A stretch of 64,000 bases of DNA. Source: Xaviernesmea rhizosphaerae. Its GTDB lineage: Bacteria; Pseudomonadota; Alphaproteobacteria; Rhizobiales; Rhizobiaceae. The notes beneath the pieces were generated by a model, which was given only the letters and a program-made list of their open reading frames with translations, was not told the DNA's origin and made no database searches. Position numbers and translations under genes: made by a program. The stretch's first letter is position 1, and every line of letters begins with the position of its first letter. Of the stretch, positions 18,338-30,629 are shown one piece after another. Location: the NCBI RefSeq assembly GCF_001938945.1, contig NZ_MKIO01000039.1, positions 124,001-188,000 on the forward strand. The letters run 5' to 3'.

Positions 18338-19741
18338 ATGAGTGATCCCGTTGTCTCCGATGCCCCGGCTGGCGATCCCGTGATCGCCGCAGCCCATTGT
18401 TTTCTCTCCTCGCTTTCCCGTCCCAGTCGTCTTCTGGTCGCCCTGTCGGGCGGCAGCGATTCCATGGGGCTGTTGCGCGCCCTGCATGCTGCCCTGCCAG
18501 ACTATCCCGGCGTGACGATCGAGGCCTGTACCGTCGATCACGGGCTGCGCGGCGAATCGGCCGAGGAGGCCCGGCAAATGGGCGCGCTCTGCCGCCGCCT
18601 CGGCATCCGCCACCACACCCGCCTTTGGGAGGGGGTGAAACCGGCCTCCGGCCTTCAGGCGGCCGCGCGGCTGGCACGCTACCGGCTTCTGGCGGATATT
18701 GCCGCGGCGCAGGATATCCCGATCATCCTCAGCGGCCATACCGCCGACGATCAGGCGGAGACGGTGGCCATGCGGCGCTTACGTTCGACGCCGGACCAGC
18801 CCGGCCTTTCCGGAATGGCGCCTGCGACCCTTCTCTTCGGCCAAGTCTGGCTGCTGCGGCCCTTCCTCTCGCTTCGGCGTGCGCAGATCCGCTGGTTTCT
18901 CCAGGCGATCGGCCAGGATTTCATCGAGGATCCCAGCAACGACAATCCCCGCTTCGAGCGGGTGCGCCTGCGCCAGGCCCGCGCCGGCGCCGATCCGTTG
19001 GCGCATGCGGCGGATATGGCGGCGATCGAAAGAGCCGGGGCAGCGCGGCTTGCCGAGGATGTGGCAATCGCCACGCTGCTGGCCGCCCATGCCCGGCGAA
19101 TTGGGGAGGGGCGGGTGGGGCAGTGGATTGTGCGTCTGTCCCCGGAGCTGCTGCTGCCTGAATCTCTGCAACTGCATGGGCCGGCTTTGAGCCGGGCCTG
19201 CGGCCTTCTCGCCGCCGCCCTTGGCGGGCGGACCACCGTGTCGGGCCGCGACACGCTTGCGCGGCTGATGGCCTTTCTCGATGACCAGACGCCCGGCCGC
19301 ATGACCGCCGCCGGCACTGTTTTCGACCGCCGCCGCCAAGGTCTCTATCTCTACCGGGAAGCGCGCGGCCTTACTGGCGCCATCCTGGCCCCTGGGGCAA
19401 CGCTGCTATGGGACGGGCGCCTGTCCGTCACAAGCCAGGCCGACCATCCCCTCATCCTCTCCGCGGGGCTACAAGGCCTGATCGTGGCCGATGTCGATGT
19501 TCCGCCGGGCGTGGTGGCGCGCGCGGCCCGCGCGCAATTGCGGGTGTCGCGGCGCTCGGGCGAGCCCGCCGATCCCGCATCCTGGCAGGCAGAGCCCTGC
19601 CTTGGCCTCTACGACACGTTCCTGCCGTGTTTTGACCTTAGAATTGCGTCGGAAATCGCGCGCCTGGTCGGTCGCAAACCCTTTCCCGAGTTGCCCCAAA
19701 GCCTGTCTTTGCGCATGTCGAAGCCGGCGGAAATGGCCTGA
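18338..19741 (+). CDS. tilS: tRNA(Ile)-lysidine synthetase TilS
   Basis: The protein is 467 residues from ATG 18338 (an ATG five codons upstream is possible). It is an N-type ATP pyrophosphatase with PP-loop LVALSGGSDSMGLL (about 33-46), followed by CTVDHGLRGESAEEA and LSGHTADDQAETV. It modifies C34 of tRNA-Ile2(CAU) to lysidine. The gene order cpoB-tilS-ftsH-glmM is common in rhizobia. The C-terminal domain is divergent, as is usual. Confidence 0.94.
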   Translation: MSDPVVSDAPAGDPVIAAAHCFLSSLSRPSRLLVALSGGSDSMGLLRALHAALPDYPGVTIEACTVDHGLRGESAEEARQMGALCRRLGIRHHTRLWEGVKPASGLQAAARLARYRLLADIAAAQDIPIILSGHTADDQAETVAMRRLRSTPDQPGLSGMAPATLLFGQVWLLRPFLSLRRAQIRWFLQAIGQDFIEDPSNDNPRFERVRLRQARAGADPLAHAADMAAIERAGAARLAEDVAIATLLAAHARRIGEGRVGQWIVRLSPELLLPESLQLHGPALSRACGLLAAALGGRTTVSGRDTLARLMAFLDDQTPGRMTAAGTVFDRRRQGLYLYREARGLTGAILAPGATLLWDGRLSVTSQADHPLILSAGLQGLIVADVDVPPGVVARAARAQLRVSRRSGEPADPASWQAEPCLGLYDTFLPCFDLRIASEIARLVGRKPFPELPQSLSLRMSKPAEMA

Positions 19742-19794
19742 AGCAAAACTTTCTTCAGGCAAGCTGCATGATTTGCCCTGCGAAGGCGCGCTTT

Positions 19795-19826
19795 GCCTTG
19801 GCAAGCCTTTCCGGCACTCCTATGTT
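19795..19826 (+). promoter_or_regulatory. Possible RpoH-type promoter of ftsH
   Basis: CTTGGC at 19797-19802 and CCTATG at 19819-19824, spaced 16 bp, loosely resemble the alphaproteobacterial heat-shock promoter (CTTGAA / CCATNT). They lie about 95 bp before ftsH, a classical heat-shock gene, and rpoH itself is in this window. The match is partial, so this is only a candidate. Confidence 0.3.
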
Positions 19827-19918
19827 AGGGAACAAAACTCGGCATGACCGGCGAGGCGAAAACGATTTCTCGTGGCCGCTGTTTTCCGGATGCTGGATAT
19901 GAGGTTCTGGGGAGTTCA

Positions 19919-21862
<1,944 letters not shown>

Positions 21863-21884
21863 AGCCTGCCAAATCCTGTTCAAA

Positions 21885-21918
21885 AGCCGTCGCGGGGTCA
21901 CCTGCGGCGGCTTTTTTC
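21885..21918 (+). terminator. Rho-independent terminator after ftsH
   Basis: A 9-bp stem (21885-21893 with 21904-21912, one G-U pair) with a 10-nt loop runs into TTTTTT. It separates ftsH from the GFA-domain gene and indicates that glmM is expressed from its own signals. Confidence 0.8.
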
Positions 21919-21986
21919 ATAGGAGACGAAACGCTTTCCCTATTTGGCCGGTTTTCGACAGCCTGTGCTTTGGGGAGGAGACGGCC

Positions 21987-22379
21987 ATGGAACGGCTCAG
22001 CGGTGGTTGCCTGTGTGGGAAGGTGCGCTTCGTGGCGTCGGGCAGGCCCTATCGGGTCGGTCTTTGCCATTGTCTTGACTGTCGCAAGCATCATGGCGCG
22101 CTGTTTCACGCCTCGGCCATCTACCCGGAGGATGCCGTTGCCATTACCGGTGAAACCCGCGCCTATGCCGGCCGCCATTTCTGCCCGAACTGTGGCTCGC
22201 CCGTCTTTGCCCGAAACGGTGACGAGACGGAGGTCAATGTCGGCTCGCTCGATACGCCCGATCAATTTACGCCGACCTATGAACTCTGGACGATCAGGCG
22301 AGAGGCCTGGCTGCCGCCTTTTCCCAGCCTGAAGCCCTATGAGCGGGATCGTGACGAAAGCGGGCGGCGGACAGAGTGA
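21987..22379 (+). CDS. GFA (glutathione-dependent formaldehyde-activating enzyme-like) family protein
   Basis: The 130-residue zinc protein of the GFA/CENP-V fold has the cysteine sets GGCLCGKVRF (structural zinc), GLCHCLDCRK (second zinc) and FCPNCGSPVF. It resembles S-(hydroxymethyl)glutathione synthase, but most single-domain paralogues have no proven activity. ATG 21987 follows GGGGAGGAG. It sits between ftsH and glmM, where most rhizobia have no gene, so it is probably a local insertion. Confidence 0.85.
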   Translation: MERLSGGCLCGKVRFVASGRPYRVGLCHCLDCRKHHGALFHASAIYPEDAVAITGETRAYAGRHFCPNCGSPVFARNGDETEVNVGSLDTPDQFTPTYELWTIRREAWLPPFPSLKPYERDRDESGRRTE

Positions 22380-22587
22380 TTGCCTTTGGTGGCAAGCCGG
22401 GCGGCTCCCCAAGTCTCGCCTTTGTCCGGTAACGGGATTTAATGATTTTTGACTCTAATTTATGTGTCTCAGCCGATAAAACATGGCAAAAGCCGTGCTT
22501 CGGGCCAGTTTGGTCCGCAGATACGAGACGGGTCCAAATCCCGCGAGACCTGTGCGCCGCGGACGGCGTGCCGATGAAGGAGCTTAT

Positions 22588-23940
22588 ATGACACGCCGCT
22601 ATTTTGGCACGGACGGCATTCGCGGCCAGTCCAACCTGTTTCCGATGACGCCGGATCTGGCCATGCGGGTCGGCATTGCCGTGGGCACGATCTTCCGCCG
22701 GGGCGCCCACCGCCACCGCGTGGTGATCGGCAAGGACACGCGCCTTTCGGGCTACATGCTGGAAAATGCGATGGTAGCAGGTTTCACGGCGGCGGGGCTG
22801 GATGTGTTCCTGCTCGGGCCGATCCCCACGCCCGGCGTGGCCATGCTGACGCGCTCACTGCGCGCCGATATCGGCGTGATGATCTCCGCCTCGCACAATC
22901 CGTTCCAGGACAATGGCATCAAGCTGTTCGGCCCTGACGGCTACAAGCTCTCCGACGAGATCGAGGCGCATATCGAGGATCTGCTCGATCAGGATCTCTC
23001 CGGCCAGTTGGCCAAGGCCCATGACATCGGCCGCGCCAAGCGCGTCGAGGGCGACATCTATCGCTATATCGAGCATGCCAAGCGCACCCTGCCGCGCGAC
23101 GTGACGCTGAAGGGCCTGCGCGTGGCGATCGACTGCGCCAATGGCGCGGCCTACAAGGTCGCTCCTTTGGCGCTGTGGGAGCTGGGCGCCGACGTGGTGA
23201 CCATCGGTGCCGAGCCGAACGGCACCAACATCAATCTCGATTGCGGCTCCACCAGCCCGGGCGCGCTGCAGAAAAAGGTGCATGAGGTGCGCGCCGATAT
23301 CGGCATTGCGCTCGATGGCGATGCTGACCGCGTGCAGCTCGTCGATGAGCGCGGCCAGATCATCGACGGCGACCAGCTGATGGCGGTGATCGCCGATCAG
23401 TGGGCGCTGGAGGGGCAGCTGAAGGGCGACGGCATCGTTGCCACGGTCATGTCCAATCTCGGGCTCGAGCGCTATCTCGACGGCCGCGGGCTGAGCCTGC
23501 AGCGCACCAAGGTGGGCGACCGTTACGTGGTCGAGCATATGCGCAAGCATGGCTATAATCTGGGCGGCGAACAGTCCGGCCATATCGTCCTCTCGGATTT
23601 CGGCACGACAGGGGACGGTCTCGTGGCCGCGCTTCAGGTTCTCGCCGCCGTCAAGCGCCTCGACCGGCCCGTCAGCGAGGTCTGCCATCGTTTCGAGCCG
23701 GTGCCCCAAGTGCTGAAGAACGTCCGCATCGCGTCCGGAAAACCGCTGGAGGAGCCCGCCGTGCGCCAGGCGGTCCAGGAGGCGGAAGCCCGGCTGAAGG
23801 GCCGCGGCCGTATCCTCATCCGTCCTTCCGGGACCGAACCTTTGATCCGCGTCATGGCGGAAGGCGATGACCGCGCGGAAGTCGAGGCCATCGTCAACGA
23901 GCTGGTCTCCGTGATCGGCGCGGCGCGCAGCGCCGCCTGA
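22588..23940 (+). CDS. glmM: Phosphoglucosamine mutase GlmM
   Basis: The 450-residue alpha-D-phosphohexomutase has the catalytic serine in VMISASHNPFQDNGIK, the metal loop DGDADRVQLVD, and the phosphate-binding end RPSGTEPLIRVMAEG. It converts glucosamine-6-P to glucosamine-1-P for UDP-GlcNAc, feeding peptidoglycan and lipopolysaccharide. ATG 22588 (MTRRYFGTDGIRG) has GAAGGAG upstream. The position downstream of ftsH is conserved in rhizobia. Confidence 0.97.
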   Translation: MTRRYFGTDGIRGQSNLFPMTPDLAMRVGIAVGTIFRRGAHRHRVVIGKDTRLSGYMLENAMVAGFTAAGLDVFLLGPIPTPGVAMLTRSLRADIGVMISASHNPFQDNGIKLFGPDGYKLSDEIEAHIEDLLDQDLSGQLAKAHDIGRAKRVEGDIYRYIEHAKRTLPRDVTLKGLRVAIDCANGAAYKVAPLALWELGADVVTIGAEPNGTNINLDCGSTSPGALQKKVHEVRADIGIALDGDADRVQLVDERGQIIDGDQLMAVIADQWALEGQLKGDGIVATVMSNLGLERYLDGRGLSLQRTKVGDRYVVEHMRKHGYNLGGEQSGHIVLSDFGTTGDGLVAALQVLAAVKRLDRPVSEVCHRFEPVPQVLKNVRIASGKPLEEPAVRQAVQEAEARLKGRGRILIRPSGTEPLIRVMAEGDDRAEVEAIVNELVSVIGAARSAA

Positions 23941-24627
23941 TCTCAGGGCATCGGACTGAAAGTCTGGCGCCAGAGCGCACGACACTCGGATTTCTCAGCC
24001 TTGTCCCGCGCCGTTTGAGCGCGGTACGGTCCCTTCAGCGCAAGCTCCTCATTGGGTCGAGCCTCTCCTCTACCTCATGTCAGGGCTTGCCCCGAGGATC
24101 TGTTGAGCTCACTAAAATCCAGCCGTCTGCATGGCTTCGGAGCAGCCGGGCCGGGCGGCCATTGCCCCAGGCAGCGTGAGGATCTCGCGCTGCCCTTTTT
24201 GCGCTGCCCAATCTTCCTCTCGGCTGTCGCAAAAAAGGTCCTTCTCCCTGCTTTGCTCCAAAGCGCCGCAGCGATATCCGGGCGAGTGGTAAGAGTATTT
24301 TTCCTATAATTCTCAAGGCAAATATTTCGCGGCGTCTGTTCGGTCCAGCCGGATCGAACAGCCCTGTGATGCGCAAAATGAGCCCAAGGGCCGCGTCCGG
24401 CCTGGAGAATGACTGAGCGTTGGCAGGGATTGCAGGCGGCTTGTCTGGTGTCGACCGTCCGCCTGTTCTTCCGACTGTGCGGCGGAGCTGGTTGATTGGC
24501 TTCTAATACAATGAATTTTCTTGGTTAATCGGAATTTAACCTGTTTGGTTTATCACTGGCTTCATCGATGTGGGGCATGCACGCGATTGCTGGTGCCGTA
24601 CCCGCGAAACAGTCTGGAGTCCGTTTC
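23941..24627. other. Gene-free region between glmM and outer-membrane protein gene
   Basis: This 687-bp stretch holds no ORF that looks coding. Its left end has a GCATCGGACTGAAAG segment that weakly resembles the dispersed palindromic repeat found near ctrA. Its right end is AT-rich and contains a CtrA-type box (24525-24540). The remainder has mixed composition with no evident structure. Confidence 0.5.
24525..24540 (+). promoter_or_regulatory. CtrA-type binding box upstream of barrel protein
   Basis: TTAA (24525-24528), seven bases, then TTAAC (24536-24540) is an exact match to the alphaproteobacterial CtrA consensus TTAA-N7-TTAAC. It lies 88 bp before the ATG of the outer-membrane protein gene, a normal place for activator or repressor control. 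Confidence 0.6.
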
Positions 24628-25449
24628 ATGAATGCCCGTCTCATCGGCGTCCTCTGCACCCTGCTCACAGGCTCACCTGTTCTGGCGGCCGATCTTTATC
24701 CCGTTCAGGAAGCGCCGCCCGTGGCCGTGGCGCCGATTGCCGGCGGATGGTACCTGCGCGGCGATATCGGCTATGCCTTCACGGATCTGCGCGGCGCGCA
24801 TTACTACCAGGGCCCCGGCCGCTATGTTCGCGACTTCGACAAGGCCGATCTCGATGACACCTGGACCGGCGGCATCGGCGTGGGCTATCGCGCAACCGAG
24901 CATCTGCGCGCCGATTTCACGATCGACCATCTCGGCAAGTCCGACTTCAGCGGCTCCACCAGCGGCAGCTGCGGCGTGGCGACCTATTGCACCTCGCGCG
25001 ACATTTCCTCGATGACCGCCTGGAGCCTGATGGCGAACGCCTATGTCGACATCGCCACCTGGGGCCGGTTCACCCCCTATGTCGGCGCCGGCATCGGCGG
25101 CACGCGGGTCAAGTGGGACAAGCTGAAGAACACCAGCTGCGAAACCGGCAATTCCGGCAATTGCGATGGGACCGTGGAACATGGCGGCAAGGAAAGCTGG
25201 CGCTTCACCTATGCGCTGATGGCCGGCACCGCCATCGACATCACCTGCAATCTGCAGGCCGATGTCGGCTATCGCTTCCGCCATGTCATGGGTGGCGACA
25301 TGTTCGGCGAGAAATGGCATGGCGGCCCAGGCTCCGACAAGGGCATCTATGTCCACGAAGCCCGCGCCGGCCTGCGCTACAATTTCGGCGATTGCGAACA
25401 GGCGGTCTATGTGCCGCCGGTGCCGGTCGAGCAGCCTGTCTACAAGTGA
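24628..25449 (+). CDS. Outer-membrane beta-barrel protein (paralogue 1)
   Basis: The 273-residue protein has a signal peptide (about 1-21, cleavage after VLAA). Alternating strand segments include GGWYLRGDIGYAFTDLRG, TPYVGAGIGGTRVKW, SWRFTYALMAGTAIDITCN and a C-terminal RAGLRYNFGD typical of Omp25/opacity-like barrels in Rhizobiales. It is clearly related to the barrel protein at 30630-31469 (shared YLRGDIG, SWRFTYALMAG, DVGYR, RAGLRY). Six cysteines, four of them in two closely spaced pairs in predicted loops, are a difference. A CtrA box precedes it. Confidence 0.85.
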   Translation: MNARLIGVLCTLLTGSPVLAADLYPVQEAPPVAVAPIAGGWYLRGDIGYAFTDLRGAHYYQGPGRYVRDFDKADLDDTWTGGIGVGYRATEHLRADFTIDHLGKSDFSGSTSGSCGVATYCTSRDISSMTAWSLMANAYVDIATWGRFTPYVGAGIGGTRVKWDKLKNTSCETGNSGNCDGTVEHGGKESWRFTYALMAGTAIDITCNLQADVGYRFRHVMGGDMFGEKWHGGPGSDKGIYVHEARAGLRYNFGDCEQAVYVPPVPVEQPVYK

Positions 25450-25656
25450 TCGGCTGATCCTGCCGGTTGTGGCCCGACAGCTTGCCTGAGGCGGACGGGC
25501 CGGATCGATGACCATTGCCGCATCCCGCGTTCTGCCGAACGCGGGATGTTCGCATCTCCGGCACGTGCTGGCTCATGGGTAGGCTCCATGGGCAGGCTCG
25601 CGCCAGTCGCATCGGCTAGCACTGCGGCAGTTTCGGTTCTTTCCGGAGATCGCCTG

Positions 25657-27354
25657 ATGTCCGCAGCGCTCGCGCGTGCTCTCAAACTCTACAAATCCAA
25701 CGACCCTGCCGCCGCCATCAAGGCGCTTGCGCCGGACCTGCAGGCCAAGAAGACGCTTCCGCTGGAAGTGCTGCTTCTGGCCGGCCAGTGTTTCGCCAAG
25801 ACCGAGGATTGGGAGAGGGCGTCGGATTATTACAACCGCGCCGCCAAGCTGGCCAAGGCGAATGCGCCGATGCTGCGGGCGCTGGCCGCCAATCTGCTCG
25901 CCCGCACCGACAAGGCCTACGAATCCATGCAGACGGCCCGCACGGCCGCGCGCAGCGGGGCCTTCGATGCCCATGCGGAAGAGGTCTATCGCCGCAACCT
26001 GCAGGAATATCTCCTTCTGGAGGAGAGCCGGCAGGAGAACGAACGCTTCCTCGCCGCGCTCGAGCGCGGCGACAAGGACATGATCGGCGTCGAATATCCG
26101 TTCATGAACATCAACTGGTGCGACGACGAGCGCATCAATGCGATGATGACGAACATCAAGCTCTCCGCGCCCTTGACGGAACTGAGCCGCGCCGCCCGGC
26201 GCGCCCGGCCGCACACATTCAACAAGCCGCTGAAGATCGGCTATCTCTCCTGTGACTTCTACTCGCAGCATGCCACCATGCTCCTTTTCCGCGGCGTGCT
26301 GGAGCATCATGATCCCGACGTGGTCGATGTCACGCTGTTCTGCTACAGCGACCCCAAGAGCTACAGCTATGATGACGGCTGGCGGTCACTGCAGGACAAT
26401 CTCGTGGTGATCCGCGACCTCTCTGACGAAGAGGCTGCGGCCGCGATCCGCGAGGCTGGCATCGACATTCTGGTGGACCTCAAGGGCCATACGCGCGGCG
26501 GGCGCGGCGGCATCCTCAATCTCGGCGGCGCGCCGGTGCAGGTGGCCTATCTCGGCTTTCCCGGCTCCGGCTGCGGCATCGATTGCGACTATATCATCGG
26601 CGATCATTTTGTTTTGCCCGACAGCAGCCAGCCGCATTATCACGAGATGTTCTGCCGCCTGCCGGAGAGCTACCAGGCCAATGACAACACGCGCCGGGCC
26701 GATCCGCCGGCCGCCACGCGCGCAAGTCTCGGCCTGCCGGAAAACCGCTTCGTCTTCGCCTCCTTCAATGCCGTGCGCAAGATCACCCATCGTACCGCGA
26801 CGCTCTGGGCGCGCATCCTGCGCGAGGTGCCCGACTCCGTTCTGTGGATGATGTGCCCGAGCGTGTTCGCGCAGGACAATTTCCTGGTCTGGATGACGGA
26901 GCAAGGCATTGCGCGCGAGCGCATCATCTTCGCGCCGTTTGCCGATTATGCCCAGCATGTCGCCCGCCTCAAGGCCGCCGATCTCGGTCTCGACACGTTT
27001 CCCGTCAATGGCCACACGACCAGCAGCGACAAGCTCTGGGCCGGCCTGCCGGTCGCGACCATCAAGGGCCGACACTTCGCCTCTCGCGTCACCGAAAGCC
27101 TGCTCAACGGGGTCGGTCTGCCGGAGCTGGTGGCCGAGGATGACGAGGCCTATGTGGCGCTCTGCGTCGCCCTCGCCAGGGATCGGATGCGGCTCGACGC
27201 CCTGCGCCGGAAGCTCGCCGACGGCCGCGACAGCGCACCGCTTTACGACACCGCACGCTTCACCCGCCATCTGGAGGAAGCCTACCGCATAATGGCGGCG
27301 CGGGCGGAAGCCGGGCTCGAACCCGACCATTTCGACGTGCCGCTGCTGTCTTGA
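25657..27354 (+). CDS. GT41-type (SPINDLY/OGT-like) glycosyltransferase
   Basis: The 565-residue protein has an N-terminal helical, TPR-like part (about 1-150: LKLYKSNDPAAAIKALAPDL). The catalytic part resembles eukaryotic O-GlcNAc transferase: KIGYLSCDFYSQHATMLLFR, ILVDLKGHTRGGRGGIL, VQVAYLGFPGS, VFASFNAVRKIT and LGLDTFPVNGHTTSSDKLWAG. Such bacterial enzymes probably move a sugar onto protein Ser/Thr, as some do for flagellins or adhesins. The acceptor is unknown; an outer-membrane protein gene lies just upstream. ATG 25657 follows CCGGAGA; a longer frame upstream reads poorly. Confidence 0.85.
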   Translation: MSAALARALKLYKSNDPAAAIKALAPDLQAKKTLPLEVLLLAGQCFAKTEDWERASDYYNRAAKLAKANAPMLRALAANLLARTDKAYESMQTARTAARSGAFDAHAEEVYRRNLQEYLLLEESRQENERFLAALERGDKDMIGVEYPFMNINWCDDERINAMMTNIKLSAPLTELSRAARRARPHTFNKPLKIGYLSCDFYSQHATMLLFRGVLEHHDPDVVDVTLFCYSDPKSYSYDDGWRSLQDNLVVIRDLSDEEAAAAIREAGIDILVDLKGHTRGGRGGILNLGGAPVQVAYLGFPGSGCGIDCDYIIGDHFVLPDSSQPHYHEMFCRLPESYQANDNTRRADPPAATRASLGLPENRFVFASFNAVRKITHRTATLWARILREVPDSVLWMMCPSVFAQDNFLVWMTEQGIARERIIFAPFADYAQHVARLKAADLGLDTFPVNGHTTSSDKLWAGLPVATIKGRHFASRVTESLLNGVGLPELVAEDDEAYVALCVALARDRMRLDALRRKLADGRDSAPLYDTARFTRHLEEAYRIMAARAEAGLEPDHFDVPLLS

Positions 27355-27410
27355 GCGCGGTTCCTTCTGCCGGCAGGGCAGGGGCATCCCGCCGGATCAC
27401 CGGCCAATAA

Positions 27411-27445
27411 AAAGCCGGCGTCCCCGTTTCGGAGACGCCGGCTTT
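27411..27445. terminator. Bidirectional terminator between GT41 gene and serA
   Basis: A perfect 12-bp stem (27411-27422 with 27434-27445) has A residues on the left and T residues on the right, so it can end both the plus-strand glycosyltransferase transcript and the minus-strand serCA transcript. The T run is longer for the minus direction. Confidence 0.85.
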
Positions 27446-27467
27446 GCTGTTCATGCCCTTGGGACGA

Positions 27468-29063
27468 TCAGTCGACGTTAAAGACCAGCGGCTTGGCGTG
27501 GCGGATGGCCGGATTGGCGCGCAGCTGGTCCAGCACCGCTTCCGAGACCTTGCCATCGACATAGAGCAGGGCGATGGCGTCGGCGCCGGCTTCCTTGCGG
27601 CCCAGCTGGAAGTTGGCGATGTTGACGCCGGCCTGGCCGAGCGTCGTGCCGATGAAGCCGATCATGCCGGGAACGTCGGTGTTGGTGATGTAGATCATGT
27701 GGCTGCCGACATCGGCGTCCAGGTTGATGTCCTTGATCTGGATGAAGCGCGGCTTGCCGTCGGAGAAGACCGTGCCGGCGACCGAGCGGGTCATCGTGTC
27801 GGTCTTGACGGTCAGCTTGATGTAGCCGTCGAAGACGCCGGTCTTGTCGCGCTTGACCTCGGAGAGGATCACGCCCTTTTCCTTGATCATGATCGGGGCG
27901 GAGACCATGTTGACATCGGCCACCTGGCTGCGGATCAGGCCCGCGAGCGCGGCACTGGTCAGCGCCTTGGTGTTCATCCGCGCGGTCGAGCCGTCGAACA
28001 GGATCTCGATTTCCTTGATCGGCTCTTCCGTCACCTGGCCCACGAAGGCGCCGAGGACATCGGCCAGCCGGATGAAGGGCTTGAGGATCGGCGCTTCTTC
28101 CGCGGTGATCGAGGGCATGTTGATGGCGTTGGAAACCGCGCCCTTGACCAGATAGTCCGACATCTGCTCGGCGACCTGCAGGGCCACGTTTTCCTGCGCT
28201 TCCGTGGTGGAGGCGCCAAGATGCGGGGTGCAGACCACGTTCGGCAGGCCGAAGAGCGGGCTTTCCTTGGCGGGCTCGACCTCGAACACGTCGAAGCCGG
28301 CGCCGGCGACATGGCCGGACTTGATGGCTTCGGCGAGCGCTGCCTCGTCGACCAGGCCGCCACGGGCGCAGTTGACGATGCGCACGCCCGGCTTGGTCTT
28401 GGCCAGGGCTTCAGCGTTGAGGATGCCGCGCGTCTTGTCGGTCATTGGCACGTGCAGGGTGATGAAGTCGGCCTGGGCGAGCAGCTCGTCCAGCTCGACC
28501 TTGGCGACGCCCATCTCCTCGGCCCGCTCCTTCGACAGGAAGGGGTCATAGGCGATGACATGCATCTTCAGGCCGATGGCGCGGGCGCAGACGATCGAGC
28601 CGATATTGCCGGCGCCAATGACGCCGAGCGTCTTGCCGGTGATCTCGACGCCCATGAACTTCGACTTTTCCCACTTGCCGGCCTGGGTGGAGGTGTCGGC
28701 GGCGGGGATCTGGCGGGCGACGGCGAACATCAGCGCGATCGCATGCTCGGCCGTGGTGATGGAATTGCCGAAAGGCGTGTTCATCACGATGATGCCGCGG
28801 CGCGAGGCGGCCGGAATGTCGACATTGTCGACGCCGATGCCGGCGCGGCCGATCACCTTGAGATTGGTGGCGGCGGCGATCAGCTTCTCGGTCGCCTTGG
28901 TGGCCGAGCGGATCGCCAGGCCGTCATAATTGCCGATGATCTCGGCCAGCTTGTCCTTGTCCTTGCCGAGCTGCGGCTGGAAATCGACCTCGACGCCACG
29001 GTCGCGGAAGATCTGGACGGCGGTTTCGGAGAGTTCGTCGGAAACGAGAACGCGGGGTGCCAT
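27468..29063 (-). CDS. serA: D-3-phosphoglycerate dehydrogenase SerA
   Basis: The 531-residue long-type SerA has a catalytic and NAD domain (about 1-315: VIGAGNIGSIV Rossmann, TPHLGAST with the catalytic His), an ASB domain (about 320-450) and a C-terminal ACT domain (about 455-531, YITNTDVPGMIGFIG) for serine feedback. It starts serine synthesis from 3-phosphoglycerate. ATG 29063 has GGAGG at good spacing. It follows serC by 147 bp on the same strand. Confidence 0.97.
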   Translation of the reverse strand: MAPRVLVSDELSETAVQIFRDRGVEVDFQPQLGKDKDKLAEIIGNYDGLAIRSATKATEKLIAAATNLKVIGRAGIGVDNVDIPAASRRGIIVMNTPFGNSITTAEHAIALMFAVARQIPAADTSTQAGKWEKSKFMGVEITGKTLGVIGAGNIGSIVCARAIGLKMHVIAYDPFLSKERAEEMGVAKVELDELLAQADFITLHVPMTDKTRGILNAEALAKTKPGVRIVNCARGGLVDEAALAEAIKSGHVAGAGFDVFEVEPAKESPLFGLPNVVCTPHLGASTTEAQENVALQVAEQMSDYLVKGAVSNAINMPSITAEEAPILKPFIRLADVLGAFVGQVTEEPIKEIEILFDGSTARMNTKALTSAALAGLIRSQVADVNMVSAPIMIKEKGVILSEVKRDKTGVFDGYIKLTVKTDTMTRSVAGTVFSDGKPRFIQIKDINLDADVGSHMIYITNTDVPGMIGFIGTTLGQAGVNIANFQLGRKEAGADAIALLYVDGKVSEAVLDQLRANPAIRHAKPLVFNVD

Positions 29064-29210
29064 GGTGGCCTCCAGGAATTTGAACCGGAAATTTTGCAAA
29101 GGGGAGCATGGCCGCGCAGGCACAGGGCGCGCGCGGATCAGGATGCTTCAAGGCGGCGGCCGGTTCCTGATGGAGTGCGGCTGCCGCGCAATGCGGGGGA
29201 TTGCCTTGCT

Positions 29211-30389
<1,179 letters not shown>

Positions 30390-30394
30390 GATGG

Positions 30395-30432
30395 CTATCC
30401 TTCCAGATAGAAAGCCTCTCGTTGGGGAGAGG
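30395..30432 (-). ncRNA. Tandem-hairpin 5' leader, likely serC RNA motif
   Basis: Reading the minus strand, a 6-bp hairpin (30432-30427 pairing with 30420-30415) is followed at once by AAAG... and a 5-bp hairpin (30410-30406 with 30399-30395) whose loop holds the ribosome-binding purines (GGAAGGA), five bases before the serC ATG. The described alphaproteobacterial serC motif (Rfam) is a pair of short hairpins next to the start codon of serC-serA operons. The assignment rests on shape and place, not on a covariance search. Confidence 0.6.
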
Positions 30433-30445
30433 TGTCCCGCCGCCG

Positions 30446-30474
30446 TGTTTAAGCGGGTGTGCGGACTAAGTCAA
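30446..30474 (-). promoter_or_regulatory. Sigma-70-like promoter of serC-serA
   Basis: On the minus strand TTGACT (30474-30469) and TAAACA (30451-30446) are separated by exactly 17 bp. Transcription would begin just ahead of the first leader hairpin, giving a 5' UTR of about 50 nt that contains the tandem hairpins. Confidence 0.6.
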
Positions 30475-30629
30475 GCAAGCCGTGTCGTTATGATGACGGA
30501 ATCTGTCGCGGGGTGGAAAGACGACAAAAAGGCGACGCCCTTGCGGGTGCCGCCTTATAGCTGTCGGGGAGGGGAAAGACACCGCGCGCGGCGGCGCCTT
30601 TGAAGCGCGCCGCGTCCGCTGTCCGTATC

